Part shown: positions 19,127-28,052 of the stretch, piece after piece
How the letters are laid out: every line of letters starts with the position of its first letter
How positions within the stretch are numbered: position 1 is the first letter of the stretch
NCBI RefSeq assembly: GCF_030440575.1
Contig: NZ_CP047189.1
Span: 310,001 to 374,000 of the forward strand
Source: Corynebacterium ciconiae DSM 44920
Lineage (GTDB): Bacteria > Actinomycetota > Actinomycetes > Mycobacteriales > Mycobacteriaceae
Direction of reading: 5' to 3'
Length of the DNA: 64,000 bases
The notes under the pieces: model-generated
The model's input: the letters and a program-made list of their open reading frames with translations, nothing else
Database searches by the model: none
What the model was told of the DNA's origin: nothing
Translations under genes and position numbers: made by a program

Positions 19127-19870
19127 ATGGGCCAGAAAATCCATCCCCACGGCCTCCGGCTGGGTATCACTTCTGACTGGAAGTCCCACTGGTACGCCGA
19201 CAAGAACTATGCAGACTACCTCGCTGAGGACATCAAGATCCGCGAGTTCCTCTCCAAGGGTCTTGACCGCGCTGGTATCGCCGATGTAGTCATCGAGCGC
19301 ACCCGCGACCGCGTCCGCGTCGACATCCACACTGCCCGTCCGGGTATTGTGATCGGCCGTCGTGGTTCCGAGGCCGACCGCATCCGTGGCCAGCTGGAGA
19401 AGCTGACCGGCAAGCAGGTTGCCCTCAACATCCTCGAGGTGAAGAACATCGACGCTAACGCTCAGCTGGTGGCTCAGTCCATCGCCGAGCAGCTCGCTAA
19501 CCGCGTTGCTTTCCGTCGTGCCATGCGCAAGGCCATCCAGTCCGCGATGCGCCAGCCGCACGTCAAGGGCATCAAGGTGCAGTGCGCCGGTCGTCTCGGC
19601 GGTGCCGAGATGTCTCGCACCGAGCGCTACCACGAGGGTCGCGTTCCGCTGCACACCCTGCGCGCCGAGATCGACTACGGCACCTACGAGGCCCACACCA
19701 CCTTCGGCCGCATTGGCGTGAAGGTGTGGATCTACAAGGGTGACGTCGTCGGCGGCAAGCGCGAGTCCGAGCTCAACGCACCGCAGGCCCGTCGTGGCCG
19801 CGGCGACCGTCGCGAGCGTCCGCGCCGCGGTGGCCAGCGCCGTCAGCGCGCAGAGAAGAAGGAGGGCTAA
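19127..19870 (+). CDS. rpsC: 30S ribosomal protein S3
   Basis: This is a complete 247-residue S3. The ATG at 19127 gives the family N-terminus [15 protein letters not shown]; an in-frame extension from 19001 overlaps rplV and is rejected. The KH domain holds '[12 protein letters not shown]'. The C-terminal end is rich in Arg and Gly. Confidence 0.97.
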   Translation: MGQKIHPHGLRLGITSDWKSHWYADKNYADYLAEDIKIREFLSKGLDRAGIADVVIERTRDRVRVDIHTARPGIVIGRRGSEADRIRGQLEKLTGKQVALNILEVKNIDANAQLVAQSIAEQLANRVAFRRAMRKAIQSAMRQPHVKGIKVQCAGRLGGAEMSRTERYHEGRVPLHTLRAEIDYGTYEAHTTFGRIGVKVWIYKGDVVGGKRESELNAPQARRGRGDRRERPRRGGQRRQRAEKKEG

Positions 19871-19875
19871 ACCTC

Positions 19876-20292
19876 ATGCTTATTCCTAAGCGCGTGAAGT
19901 ACCGTCGCCAGCACCGCCCCCACCGTCGCGGTATGGCCAAGGGCGGCACTCGCGTAACCTTCGGTGACTACGGAATCCAGGCTCTCGAGCCGGCCTACGT
20001 CACCAACCGTCAGATTGAGGCTGCACGTATCGCCATCAACCGCCACGTCAAGCGTGGTGGCAAGGTGTGGATCAACATCTTCCCGGATCGCCCCCTGACC
20101 CAGAAGCCGCTCGGCGTGCGTATGGGTTCCGGTAAGGGTCCCGTGGAGAAGTGGGTCGCCAACGTCAAGCCGGGTCGCATTCTCTTCGAGATGAGCTACC
20201 CCAACGAGGCAGTGGCCCTCGAGGCGCTGCGTCGCGCTGGTCAAAAACTGCCCATGAAGTTCCGCATCGTTAGGAAGGAGGACCAGTTCTAA
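19876..20292 (+). CDS. rplP: 50S ribosomal protein L16
   Basis: This is a complete 138-residue L16, which helps position the A-site tRNA. It begins [19 protein letters not shown] and shows '[20 protein letters not shown]'. Its TAA overlaps the ATG of rpmC. Confidence 0.97.
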   Translation: MLIPKRVKYRRQHRPHRRGMAKGGTRVTFGDYGIQALEPAYVTNRQIEAARIAINRHVKRGGKVWINIFPDRPLTQKPLGVRMGSGKGPVEKWVANVKPGRILFEMSYPNEAVALEALRRAGQKLPMKFRIVRKEDQF

Positions 20293-20522
20293 TGGCTACC
20301 GGTACCCCTGCACACGAGTTGCGTGAGCTTTCCGCAGAAGAACTGACCACCAAGCTGAACGAGGCCAAGGAAGAGCTGTTTAACCTGCGCTTCCAATTGG
20401 CTACCGGTCAGCTGACCAACAACCGCCGCCTGCGCACGGTCAAGCGCGACATCGCCCGCATTTACACGGTTATCCGCGAGCGTGAGCTGGGCCTGTCCGT
20501 GGTTCCGGGAGCTGAGGCTTAA
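20292..20522 (+). CDS. rpmC: 50S ribosomal protein L29
   Basis: This is a complete 76-residue L29, a small helical protein near the tunnel exit. '[33 protein letters not shown]' is diagnostic. It is coupled to rplP (TAATG) and lies 2 nt before rpsQ. Confidence 0.96.
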   Translation: MATGTPAHELRELSAEELTTKLNEAKEELFNLRFQLATGQLTNNRRLRTVKRDIARIYTVIRERELGLSVVPGAEA

Positions 20523-20524
20523 CA

Positions 20525-20803
20525 ATGAGTGAGGCAAACGTGAACAAGAAGGAAAAGGGCGCTCAGAAGGTTCGTCTCGGCTACGTGGTATCTGACAAGA
20601 TGCAGAAGACCATCGTGGTGGAGCTCGAGGACCGCAAGCAGCACGCCCTCTACGGCAAGACCATCCGCACCAACTCCAAGGTGAAGGCACACGACGAGAA
20701 CGAGATCGCCGGCGTCGGCGACCGCGTCCGCATCGAAGAGTGCCGCCCGCTGTCGAAGGACAAGCACTACCGTCTCGTCGAGATCGTCGAGAAGGCCCGC
20801 TAA
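20525..20803 (+). CDS. rpsQ: 30S ribosomal protein S17
   Basis: This is a complete 92-residue S17. '[32 protein letters not shown]' and '[24 protein letters not shown]' are conserved. It ends this ribosomal block; a terminator follows within 25 nt, which separates it from rplN 15 kb away. Confidence 0.97.
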   Translation: MSEANVNKKEKGAQKVRLGYVVSDKMQKTIVVELEDRKQHALYGKTIRTNSKVKAHDENEIAGVGDRVRIEECRPLSKDKHYRLVEIVEKAR

Positions 20804-20824
20804 ACCTTCATTCAGCTAAACATC

Positions 20825-20857
20825 ACCGGCCCCGCCGCCAAGGCGAGGGCCGGTTTT
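20825..20857 (+). terminator. Terminator of the S10 operon
   Basis: ACCGGCCC (20825-20832) pairs with GGGCCGGT (20847-20854), with a CGCC/GGCG extension inside, and is followed by TTT. It lies directly after rpsQ. Confidence 0.85.
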
Positions 20858-20936
20858 GTCGTATCTGCGCCCAGCTTGTTCACGCAGTGGCGCAGCCGAA
20901 GTCGTCACGAGTGTGTCAGGGGACACAGAGTGCTGC

Positions 20937-20950
20937 TTAGCCTAGGTTAA
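20937..20950. promoter_or_regulatory. TTAGCCT-AGGTTAA palindrome, possible iron-box-like operator
   Basis: Two 7-bp half-sites, TTAGCCT and AGGTTAA, abut as a palindrome with one mismatch. The half-sites resemble the ends of a DtxR box, but their arrangement differs from the classical 19-bp site. It lies 340 bases before the amine oxidase gene. Confidence 0.3.
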
Positions 20951-21091
20951 ATTCGCGATGCACTAGACAAAGTGGTGAATCTGGTGATCGATAACTGCCA
21001 TATGGGCGATGTGATTGGGGCGGGAGTGATCCCCATACTTGAAAACCACAGCCCACACCGCGTGGGCAGTGAGTGACAAGGAGGCGCCTTG

Positions 21092-21241
21092 GTGAACACC
21101 CCACCGACCGTCTGCCTCGCATATCGTCTGAGCAGCGTGAGGCTCACGCTGCTCAGGCAGGCGTCTCCTAGCGCGGGCTGGCCGCTTGCGCCGATCCCTC
21201 TGCGATGCCGGATGAGTGATCCGGCAGGGCAGCGTCGATAA
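21092..21241 (+). CDS. Candidate 49-codon leader ORF upstream of the amine oxidase
   Basis: A GTG at 21092 is preceded by AAGGAGG at ideal spacing (7 nt from GGAGG) and opens a 49-codon frame ending with TAA at 21239-21241. The peptide begins VNTPPTVCLAYRLSS and resembles no family I know. The mRNA of this ORF contains two perfect hairpins (21128-21156 and 21206-21226). The stop codon lies inside a copy of the dispersed 12-mer. The amine oxidase starts 49 nt later. The arrangement looks like a regulatory leader peptide. It could also be a chance ORF; the ribosome binding site is the main support. Confidence 0.4.
   Translation: MNTPPTVCLAYRLSSVRLTLLRQASPSAGWPLAPIPLRCRMSDPAGQRR
21128..21156. 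repeat. Perfect 14-bp inverted repeat with a 1-nt centre
   Basis: The left arm CTGAGCAGCGTGAG (21128-21141) and right arm CTCACGCTGCTCAG (21143-21156) match perfectly around a single G. No T-run follows. It may be an operator or a hairpin in the amine-oxidase leader. Confidence 0.8.
21206..21226. repeat. 8-bp inverted repeat in the amine oxidase leader
   Basis: TGCCGGAT (21206-21213) and ATCCGGCA (21219-21226) pair over a 5-nt loop. It lies between the 14-bp repeat and the amine oxidase ribosome binding site. Confidence 0.65.
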
Positions 21242-21243
21242 GC
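21232..21243 (-). repeat. Dispersed 12-mer copy 2
   Basis: Exact reverse-orientation copy (GCGTCGATAAGC on the plus strand). It contains the stop codon of the leader ORF and lies 46 nt before the amine oxidase start. Confidence 0.85.
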
Positions 21244-21289
21244 GAGCGGCACCCGCGCACCACCATCGTTATCGAAGGAGTTGTACTTC

Positions 21290-22657
21290 ATGTCCGAACA
21301 CCGCACCGTAGATGTAGCCATCATTGGCGCCGGCCCCGCCGGACTCTCCGCCGCGCACCGACTGACCCAAGCTGGCCACAGCGTGGCTGTTCTAGAGGCC
21401 CGCGACCGGGTGGGCGGACGCACCCGCTCTGACGTGATGGATGGCGGCTGGTTCGAAATTGGTGGCCAGTGGGTCTCGCCGGACCAAACCGAGCTGCTTG
21501 CCACCATTGATGAACTTGGTTTAGAAACCTTTAAGCGCTACCGCGAAGGCGAGTCCATCTACCTCAGCCCCGAAGGCGAGGTGACGCGCTACACCGGTGA
21601 GCTGTTCCCTTGTGCCGAGAGCACCCAGCGGGAGATCGAGCGGCTCATTGCGCTGATGGATGACTATGTGGCGGAGATGGACCCCGCCCGCCCCTGGGAG
21701 CATCCCCGCGCCGAGGAGTGGGACAATGTGACCTTCCAGCACTGGTTGGAGCAGCAGTCCGATGACGAGGAAGCGCGCAAGAACATCGGCCTGTTTATCG
21801 CCGGCGGCATGCTCACCAAGCCAGCACACACCTTCTCCGCGCTGCAAGCACTGCACATGGCCGCTTCGGCGGGTTCCTTCACTAACCTGGTGGATGAGGA
21901 TTTCATCCTGGATGCCCGCGTCGTGGGTGGTATGCAGAAGGTATCGATAACCCTCGCCGAGCAGGTTGGAAGTGAAAACATTCTGCTGGGCACCCCGGTA
22001 CGCACCATTGAACGCAACGATGATGGCGTGGTGGTCTACGGCGATAACGACACCGTGGTCAACGCCTCCTACGCGATCCTCGCAATCCCGCCGAACCTGT
22101 ACAACCGCATCTCCTATGTGCCCGAGATGCCCCGCACCCAACACATCATGCACCAGCACCAGTCCATGGGATTGGTCATCAAGGTGCACGCCACCTACAC
22201 CACACCCTTCTGGCGCGAGAAAGGGCTGTCGGGTACCTGCTTCTCCTCGAACCACTTGGTGCAGGAGATCTACGACAACACCAACCACGGCGATTCCCGC
22301 GGAACCCTGGTGGGCTTCATTACCGACGTCAAGGCGGAGGAAATGTTCGCCCTGCCGGAGGAGGAGCGCAAGCGCACCATCCTCGAGGCTATGGCCGTGA
22401 TGCTGGGCGAGGAAACCCTCGAGCCGGAATCCTTCTACCTCTCCGACTGGGGTGCCGAGGAGTGGACCCGCGGAGCCTATGCCTGCTCCTATGACATGGG
22501 CGGACTTTTCCGCTGGGGCAAGTACAACGAAGAGCCGGTGGGGCGCATGCACTTTGCCTGCTCCGATATTGCCGGCGAAGGCTACCAGCACGTTGACGGC
22601 GCGATCCGCATGGGCCATAAGGTTGCGGCTACCCTCCACGATCTGCTGGAGGAGTAA
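21290..22657 (+). CDS. Flavin amine oxidase, putrescine-oxidase-like
   Basis: This is a 455-residue FAD-dependent amine oxidase. The FAD loop is GAGPAG (13-18), followed by 'VLEARDRVGGRTRS' (34-47) and 'GGQWVSPDQ' (58-66), which resembles actinobacterial putrescine oxidases. The C-terminal FAD segment is 'GRMHFACSDIAGEGYQHVDGAIRMGHKVA'. Putrescine oxidase gives 4-aminobutanal, ammonia and hydrogen peroxide; GabT and permease genes nearby support an amine substrate, but another amine is possible. The ATG at 21290 has GAAGGAG 9 nt upstream; a TTG at 21281 directly abuts that site and is rejected. It is followed by usp after 2 nt. Confidence 0.8.
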   Translation: MSEHRTVDVAIIGAGPAGLSAAHRLTQAGHSVAVLEARDRVGGRTRSDVMDGGWFEIGGQWVSPDQTELLATIDELGLETFKRYREGESIYLSPEGEVTRYTGELFPCAESTQREIERLIALMDDYVAEMDPARPWEHPRAEEWDNVTFQHWLEQQSDDEEARKNIGLFIAGGMLTKPAHTFSALQALHMAASAGSFTNLVDEDFILDARVVGGMQKVSITLAEQVGSENILLGTPVRTIERNDDGVVVYGDNDTVVNASYAILAIPPNLYNRISYVPEMPRTQHIMHQHQSMGLVIKVHATYTTPFWREKGLSGTCFSSNHLVQEIYDNTNHGDSRGTLVGFITDVKAEEMFALPEEERKRTILEAMAVMLGEETLEPESFYLSDWGAEEWTRGAYACSYDMGGLFRWGKYNEEPVGRMHFACSDIAGEGYQHVDGAIRMGHKVAATLHDLLEE

Positions 22658-22659
22658 TC

Positions 22660-23544
22660 ATGCGATGCGTAGTTGGCTATGAGGCCACCCCGCAAGGCTT
22701 GGACGCATTGAACCTTGGTATCGACCTGGCCCAGTCCCTCGATGCCGAACTCAACATCGTGCTGGTGCTGCGTCGCCGCGATGCGTTCAGCCACGAGTAC
22801 CCACCCACTGGCGATGTGCAGGACATCCTGCTCAACCAAGGCTTTCGTTGGCTAAAAGAAGCGCTCGCCTTGGTGCCCGCAGGGGTGCGCGCCTGCGCCC
22901 GGATCTACTCCGGGGCCAGTACCGCCGATGGGCTCACCCGTGCCGCCGAGGAACTCGATGCCGATCTGCTTTGCGTGGGCGGGGCATCCTCCAGCCCGCT
23001 GAAGCGGCACAAGCTGGGCAGTGTGGCCACCGACCTGCTCTTCGGTTCGCCGGTGCCGGTGGCCCTCGCTCCGCGCGGCTATGTTCGCCATCCTTTGAGC
23101 CGCATCACCTGCGCGGTGGGCACGCGGCCGGGATCGGGCAGTTTGGTAGAAACAGGGCTGGTGACCGCGCGTCGTGCCCAGGTGCCGCTGCGACTGTTGG
23201 CGCTGCTGGGGGTGAATCATGATGAGGCTCGCGAATCTTTCGCCCAAGAGAATGCTCAGCGCGTGCTTGACGATGCCCGAGTGACGCTTGGCATCACTAA
23301 CCGCACCGTGCCGGTGGCGATCGAGATGGGCAAGAGCAGTGAGATCAACAATGCGGTGGATACCGTGGAGTGGCGCGACGGCGACCTGCTGTGTGTAGGC
23401 TCCTCCCGAGTGGAGCAGTCCCGCTCGGTGTTCGCCGGCTCCATCACGATGCGCATCCTCAAACACCTGACCGTGCCGATGGTGATCGTGCCACGTGGCT
23501 ATCGAGCGCGACCAGACTCGGGGGAGGGGGCAGCGCATGAGTGA
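22660..23544 (+). CDS. Tandem-domain universal stress protein
   Basis: This is a 294-residue protein of two UspA domains. The first runs about 1-140 (with 'GGASSSPLKRHKLGSVATDLLFGSPVPVALAPRGY') and the second about 145-285 (with 'VGSSRVEQSRSVFAGSITMRILKHLTVPMVIVPRGY'). Each has the G-x2-G-x9-G-S-type nucleotide loop in a divergent form. It lies 2 nt after the amine oxidase and overlaps the permease gene by 8 nt, so the three are one transcript. Usp proteins beside transporters may tune transport or respond to peroxide or energy state; this is not established here. Confidence 0.85.
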   Translation: MRCVVGYEATPQGLDALNLGIDLAQSLDAELNIVLVLRRRDAFSHEYPPTGDVQDILLNQGFRWLKEALALVPAGVRACARIYSGASTADGLTRAAEELDADLLCVGGASSSPLKRHKLGSVATDLLFGSPVPVALAPRGYVRHPLSRITCAVGTRPGSGSLVETGLVTARRAQVPLRLLALLGVNHDEARESFAQENAQRVLDDARVTLGITNRTVPVAIEMGKSSEINNAVDTVEWRDGDLLCVGSSRVEQSRSVFAGSITMRILKHLTVPMVIVPRGYRARPDSGEGAAHE

Positions 23545-25081
23545 GTCCACATCCTTGTCCGCATCTAAGGGATTGAACTCGGGCACCGTGGGCATAGTCA
23601 GTGCCGCGGTGATCGGCATCTCCTGTATCGCCCCCGCCTATACCCTCTCTGGGGCACTGGGACCCACCGCCAGTGAGGTGGGCGAGCACATGCCGGCCGT
23701 GTTGTTGGTGGGTTTTGTGCCCATGCTGCTGGTGGCCATCGGTTATCGCCAGCTCAACGAGTCCATGCCGGATTCGGGCACCACCTTCACGTGGGCGACC
23801 CGCGCCTTCGGGCCCGTGATCGGCTGGCTGGGTGGTTGGGGCTTGTTGGCAGCCACCATTTTGGTGCTGTCGAACCTCGCGGGAATCGCGGTGGACTTCT
23901 TTTATCTGCTGCTGTCGCAGGTGTTTCGCCGCCCAGAACTCGCCGGGCTGGCCGATAACGTAGTGGTGAACGTGCTCACCTGTTTGGTGTTTATCATCAT
24001 CGCCTCCGCGATTTCCTATCGCGGTTTGGATACCACCAAAACCATTCAATATGTGTTGGTGGCGCTGCAGATCGGTGTTCTGCTCCTTTTCTCCGGTATG
24101 GCCCTATACAAGGCCCACAATGGCCAGGCGTTTGATGCCACCCCCTTCACATGGGAATGGTTGAACCCCTTCGGAGTGTCTTCGTTTTCCGCCTTCGCCG
24201 CCGGTATCGCCCTGTCGGTGTTTATTTATTGGGGCTGGGATGTAGTACTCACAATGAGTGAGGAAACCGAAGGCTCCACCTCGACCCCAGGTAAAGCCGC
24301 AACCGCCACCATTTTGGTGATCGTGGTGGTGTATCAAATCATCGCGATTTCCACGTTGCGCTATTCAGGCACCGGCAGCGGGGAGTTCGGTTTGGGCAAT
24401 GAGGCCATCCAGGAAAATATTTTCGCCGAACTAGCCGGTCCAGTTATGGGGCCGGTGGCGATCCTGATGTCTATTGCCGTGCTGGGATCCTCAGCAGCCT
24501 CGTTGCAATCGACGTTCATTGGGCCCGCTCGTACGATGCTGGCCATGGGGTTTTATGGCGCGCTGCCGAATCGCTTCGCGCAAGTCACTCCGAAGTACCA
24601 ATCCCCAGGATTCGCCACGGTGGTAGCCGCGGTGGTGTCCTTCGGGTTCTACGCAATCATGCGGGTGATCAGCGAGGCTGTGCTGTGGGATACCATCACT
24701 GCCTTGGGCATGATGGTGTGCTTCTACTACGGAGTCACGGCATTTGCGTGCGTGTGGTATTTCCGCCGCCAGTCGCTCAAGAGCTGGTCCACGGCGTTGA
24801 CTCAGTGCGTGGCGCCCTTGCTCGGTGGGACGCTGTTGATCATCTTCTTCCTACAGACCTCGCACGACGCCATGGATCCTGACTATGGTTCCGGTTCGGA
24901 GATTTTCGGCATGGGCCTGGTGTTCGTTCTCGGGGTAACAATCCTCGTGTTGGGTGTGCTGGCCATGGCGCTGACATGGTGGCGCAATCCCGCGTTCTTC
25001 CGGAGCGAAGGACTCAAGCGAGGGCTGCCGAGCGATGAGATGGTCACAGTCGATGATGCTCTCGATCTCGAGCCGCACTAG
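23537..25081 (+). CDS. APC-family amino acid/polyamine permease
   Basis: This is a 514-residue protein with about 12 membrane helices. The APC signature at the first helix is 'GTVGIVSAAVIGISCIAPAYTLSGALG', followed by 'GTTFTWATRAFGPVIGWLGGW'. The ATG at 23537 lies within the end of usp (8-nt overlap); an earlier in-frame start lies deep in usp. Cotranscription with the amine oxidase suggests uptake of its amine (for example putrescine) or of GABA. Specificity is inferred from context. Confidence 0.8.
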   Translation: MSESTSLSASKGLNSGTVGIVSAAVIGISCIAPAYTLSGALGPTASEVGEHMPAVLLVGFVPMLLVAIGYRQLNESMPDSGTTFTWATRAFGPVIGWLGGWGLLAATILVLSNLAGIAVDFFYLLLSQVFRRPELAGLADNVVVNVLTCLVFIIIASAISYRGLDTTKTIQYVLVALQIGVLLLFSGMALYKAHNGQAFDATPFTWEWLNPFGVSSFSAFAAGIALSVFIYWGWDVVLTMSEETEGSTSTPGKAATATILVIVVVYQIIAISTLRYSGTGSGEFGLGNEAIQENIFAELAGPVMGPVAILMSIAVLGSSAASLQSTFIGPARTMLAMGFYGALPNRFAQVTPKYQSPGFATVVAAVVSFGFYAIMRVISEAVLWDTITALGMMVCFYYGVTAFACVWYFRRQSLKSWSTALTQCVAPLLGGTLLIIFFLQTSHDAMDPDYGSGSEIFGMGLVFVLGVTILVLGVLAMALTWWRNPAFFRSEGLKRGLPSDEMVTVDDALDLEPH

Positions 25082-25178
25082 AAGCAGCCGCATTCCACTG
25101 TCGCCACCTCCACCCGCTGAGCGCGGAAAAGGAGGTGGCGCTTTCATGCCCGCCCCGCAGCGGCTCAGCCGCGAGCCA

Positions 25179-26390
25179 CTACTGCCACGCCTCGGGCACG
25201 ATATGCAGTAGCAACGCGATGCTAAAGAGGAACGCGGCCATGTAGACCACCACGATGGTGCCTTGAATGATCGGATGTGCCTGCCAGGTGGCCTGCCATG
25301 CGGCGGGCTGGTCCCCACGCCGACGGGCGGTGTTGAGGAGCAAGACTGGGATGATGGACATGATGGCGCCGGCGAAACCGCCGGCGTAGCTGAGGGCACT
25401 GACGAATCCGCCGAAGCCGGCCAGGGAAATCACCAGCGGCGGTATCACGGTGATGCCGACTGCTGCGCTGCGCTGCCACCCGTATTCCGGCCAGTGAGCG
25501 ATATCGAGCACGTTACGCATCGTGGTGAAGCCGATGGCGAGGAATGAGGTAAGCATCGCGAGCAGGGCAAAGACGTTGGCGAGCAGGTAGGCGACGTCGC
25601 CAAGCTTCTCGCCCCACGCGATGGTGACTACTTCGGTGACCTCGCCGCCGAGCAGCCCAAGCGCGGCGAAGGGCACGAGTGCCAGGGTGAAGCCGGTGAC
25701 GCACATGCCTGCCACGATGGCGGTGGGGATGGAGGTGGGATTGTCCTCGGCGAGACCGCGCGCCAGCTCAGGCACCACATATTGGGCGAGGAAGGTAAAG
25801 ACCGCGAGGTTCATGATCGGCACGATGTAGTAGGGGCGCATGATCCACAGGTTCGTCAGTTCGATGCCAGGTCCGAAGAAGGTCCAGCCACAGAGCACCG
25901 CGATGATGACGGCCATGCCGGTGGTGATTGCGCCTTCGGCGATGCCAGTGGCGTGCAACCCCTTCCACATCACTACTGAGCCCAGTAGGAAAAACAGGAG
26001 CGAGCCAATGGTGGGGGAGATGCCGGTGAGGTTATTGAGGAGCCGTCCCGAGCCGGCGGCGTAGGCAATGAGAGCGCCGATGCCGTTGATGATGATGGCG
26101 ATAAACACCAGCCAGCGTCCCAGGTTGCCGAGGTATTTCTCGGCCAGACCAGACAGCTGGAGAGGTTCGCGGGTACGGAGCGAAACCTCCGCCACGTACA
26201 GCATGGAAATAGTGGTGAGGGTGCCCGCAATGATCAGTGCGATCAGTAGCGCCAGGAAGCCGCCGTTTTTGCCGGCATAGGGCAAAGACAGGATGCCGGC
26301 ACCGATGTTGGTGCCAAAAATCAGCGCCACTCCCTGCAGCGGGGTGATGCGGTGTTCTGTTTCTGCAACGGCGCGGCGTAGCTCGCTCAT
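25179..26390 (-). CDS. HAAAP/AAAP-type amino acid permease
   Basis: This is a 403-residue protein with about 11 membrane helices. The opening 'ITPLQGVALIFGTNIGAGILSLPYAGKNGGFL' is typical of the hydroxy/aromatic amino-acid permease group (related to TyrP, Mtr and SdaC). The ATG at 26390 follows GAAAGAGAG; an in-frame start at 26459 lacks such a site. It lies downstream of gabT on the same strand (153 nt), so it may import GABA or a related amino acid. It converges on the APC permease gene. Confidence 0.75.
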   Translation of the reverse strand: MSELRRAVAETEHRITPLQGVALIFGTNIGAGILSLPYAGKNGGFLALLIALIIAGTLTTISMLYVAEVSLRTREPLQLSGLAEKYLGNLGRWLVFIAIIINGIGALIAYAAGSGRLLNNLTGISPTIGSLLFFLLGSVVMWKGLHATGIAEGAITTGMAVIIAVLCGWTFFGPGIELTNLWIMRPYYIVPIMNLAVFTFLAQYVVPELARGLAEDNPTSIPTAIVAGMCVTGFTLALVPFAALGLLGGEVTEVVTIAWGEKLGDVAYLLANVFALLAMLTSFLAIGFTTMRNVLDIAHWPEYGWQRSAAVGITVIPPLVISLAGFGGFVSALSYAGGFAGAIMSIIPVLLLNTARRRGDQPAAWQATWQAHPIIQGTIVVVYMAAFLFSIALLLHIVPEAWQ

Positions 26391-26542
26391 ATACAACTCT
26401 CTTTCAACGGGGCCACTGTTCATGGCGTGAGGAAACCGCACCAGGTGCTTCATAGACACAGCATCTGGTGCGGTGCGGATAATGCTTATAGGCGCCCACC
26501 TCCCGCACAGCGTGCGCGCCGGGCAGGAGGTGGCGTTGCGGC

Positions 26543-27871
26543 TTAGGAGCGGGAGCGGATTTCTGTGGCGAGGATGTCGAGTCCCTCGCGTAGCAATGCT
26601 TCGCTGATGACGAGGGAGGGCAGCAGGCGGATTACATTGCCGTCCAAGCCGCAGGAGAGAATGAGGATGCCCTGCTGCTTGCAGGCTGCAGCCACCTCGC
26701 TGGTGAGCGCCCCATTGGGCTGGCCCTCGGCGGTGACGAGCTCAAGCGCCACCATGGCGCCGCGGCCGCGTACCTCGGCCACGGTGTCGAGCTCAGTGAG
26801 GGGCTCGAGGATCTCGCGGATGATGGCCTCCATTTCGCGGGCGCGGCCGGCGAGATCGTGTTCTTCCATTTCGCTGATGGCGGCGAGGGCGGCGTCGCAG
26901 GCGATGGGGTTGCCGCCATAGGTGCCGCCGAGACCGCCCACCACCGGGGCGTCCATCATCTCTGCACGTCCGGTAACAGCTGATAGCGGCAGGCCGCCGG
27001 CGATGCCCTTGGCCATGGTCACTAGATCCGGCACCACCTGCTCTTCTTCGCAAGCGAACCAGCGGCCGGTACGGCAGAATCCGGCCTGGATCTCATCGGC
27101 CACAAACACCACGTTGTTTTCTTGGCACCAGGCCTGCAGGGCGGGCAGGAAGCCACGGGCGGGCTCGATGAATCCGCCCTCGCCTTGGATCGGTTCGATC
27201 ACCACGCAGGCGAGGTTTTCGGTTCCGATCTCCTGTTCCATCATTTTGGTGGCGCGGGCGGCGGCGGTCTCGCCATCGAGTCCATCGCGCAGCGGATAGG
27301 ACATCGGGGCGCGGTAGACCTCGGCGGCGAAGGGGCCGAAGCCGGTCTTGTACGGCTTGTTTTTGGCGGTCATCGCCATGGTGAGGTTGGTACGGCCGTG
27401 ATAGCCGTGATCAAAAACAACGACGGCGTTTTTACCTGTGTGGGCGCGCGCGATCTTGACGGCGTTTTCCACGGCTTCAGCGCCCGAGTTGAGCAGCACC
27501 GACTTCTTCGGATGATCGCCGGGTGTGAGCTCGGCCAGCTTTTCACACACGGCCACATAGGACTCGTAGGGAGAGACCATGAAGCTGGTGTGGGTGAAGT
27601 GAGTAACCGACTCGGAGACCGCCTTGGCCACCTTCTTATTGGAGGCGCCCACCGAGGTGACGGCGATACCGGAGGCGAAATCGATGAAGGAGTTGCCATC
27701 GGCGTCGACCAATACGCCGCCATCGGCATCCACCACAAAGCCGGGCAGTCCCGGAGAGAGGGCGCGGGCCACCACGGCTTCTCGACGCTCACTCAATGCC
27801 GAAGAACGCGGCCCCGGCAGGCTCGTGCGCACGGTGCGCTGTTGGGGGAGACGATAGGTGAAATCGTGCAT
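26543..27871 (-). CDS. gabT: 4-aminobutyrate aminotransferase-like class III aminotransferase
   Basis: This is a 442-residue class III PLP aminotransferase. Seen are 'NSGAEAVENAVKIAR' (cofactor phosphate site), 'CVVIEPIQGEGGF', 'FVADEIQAGFCRTGRWFA' and the PLP lysine in 'TMAKGIAGGLPLSA'. These are GabT features: GABA plus 2-oxoglutarate gives succinate semialdehyde plus glutamate. It is a clear paralogue of the gene at 56127-57452. It is divergent from a PucR regulator, which matches C. glutamicum, where a PucR-type regulator (GabR) activates the gab genes. Confidence 0.85.
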   Translation of the reverse strand: MHDFTYRLPQQRTVRTSLPGPRSSALSERREAVVARALSPGLPGFVVDADGGVLVDADGNSFIDFASGIAVTSVGASNKKVAKAVSESVTHFTHTSFMVSPYESYVAVCEKLAELTPGDHPKKSVLLNSGAEAVENAVKIARAHTGKNAVVVFDHGYHGRTNLTMAMTAKNKPYKTGFGPFAAEVYRAPMSYPLRDGLDGETAAARATKMMEQEIGTENLACVVIEPIQGEGGFIEPARGFLPALQAWCQENNVVFVADEIQAGFCRTGRWFACEEEQVVPDLVTMAKGIAGGLPLSAVTGRAEMMDAPVVGGLGGTYGGNPIACDAALAAISEMEEHDLAGRAREMEAIIREILEPLTELDTVAEVRGRGAMVALELVTAEGQPNGALTSEVAAACKQQGILILSCGLDGNVIRLLPSLVISEALLREGLDILATEIRSRS

Positions 27872-27949
27872 GTCTAACTCCTTTGGCGTGGTTGGGGTGA
27901 GAAGCTAAGCGCGGCGGTTATCCCGAGGCGCTCCGACCCGGCCATTGAC

Positions 27950-27964
27950 TGTGATCTATATCGC
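27950..27964. promoter_or_regulatory. Motif shared with the hyuA upstream region
   Basis: TGTGATCTATATCGC differs by one base from TGTGACCTATATCGC at 46030-46044. Both copies lie in the divergent spacer beside a PucR-type regulator gene. It may be a shared operator, or an extended promoter core (TATATC as -10). Confidence 0.45.
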
Positions 27965-28039
27965 GCCGGCGCTGATAGTTGTGAGTATGCACGGCCACCG
28001 CACTACCGCAATACCGCCATGGAGGATAAAAAACTTATA

Positions 28040-28045
28040 TAGATT
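28040..28045 (+). promoter_or_regulatory. -10 candidate giving leaderless pucR mRNA
   Basis: TAGATT within TTATATAGATT lies 7 bases before the ATG at 28053, and no ribosome binding site precedes that ATG. This spacing fits a leaderless transcript, a common pattern in actinobacteria. Confidence 0.4.
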
Positions 28046-28052
28046 AGACAGC

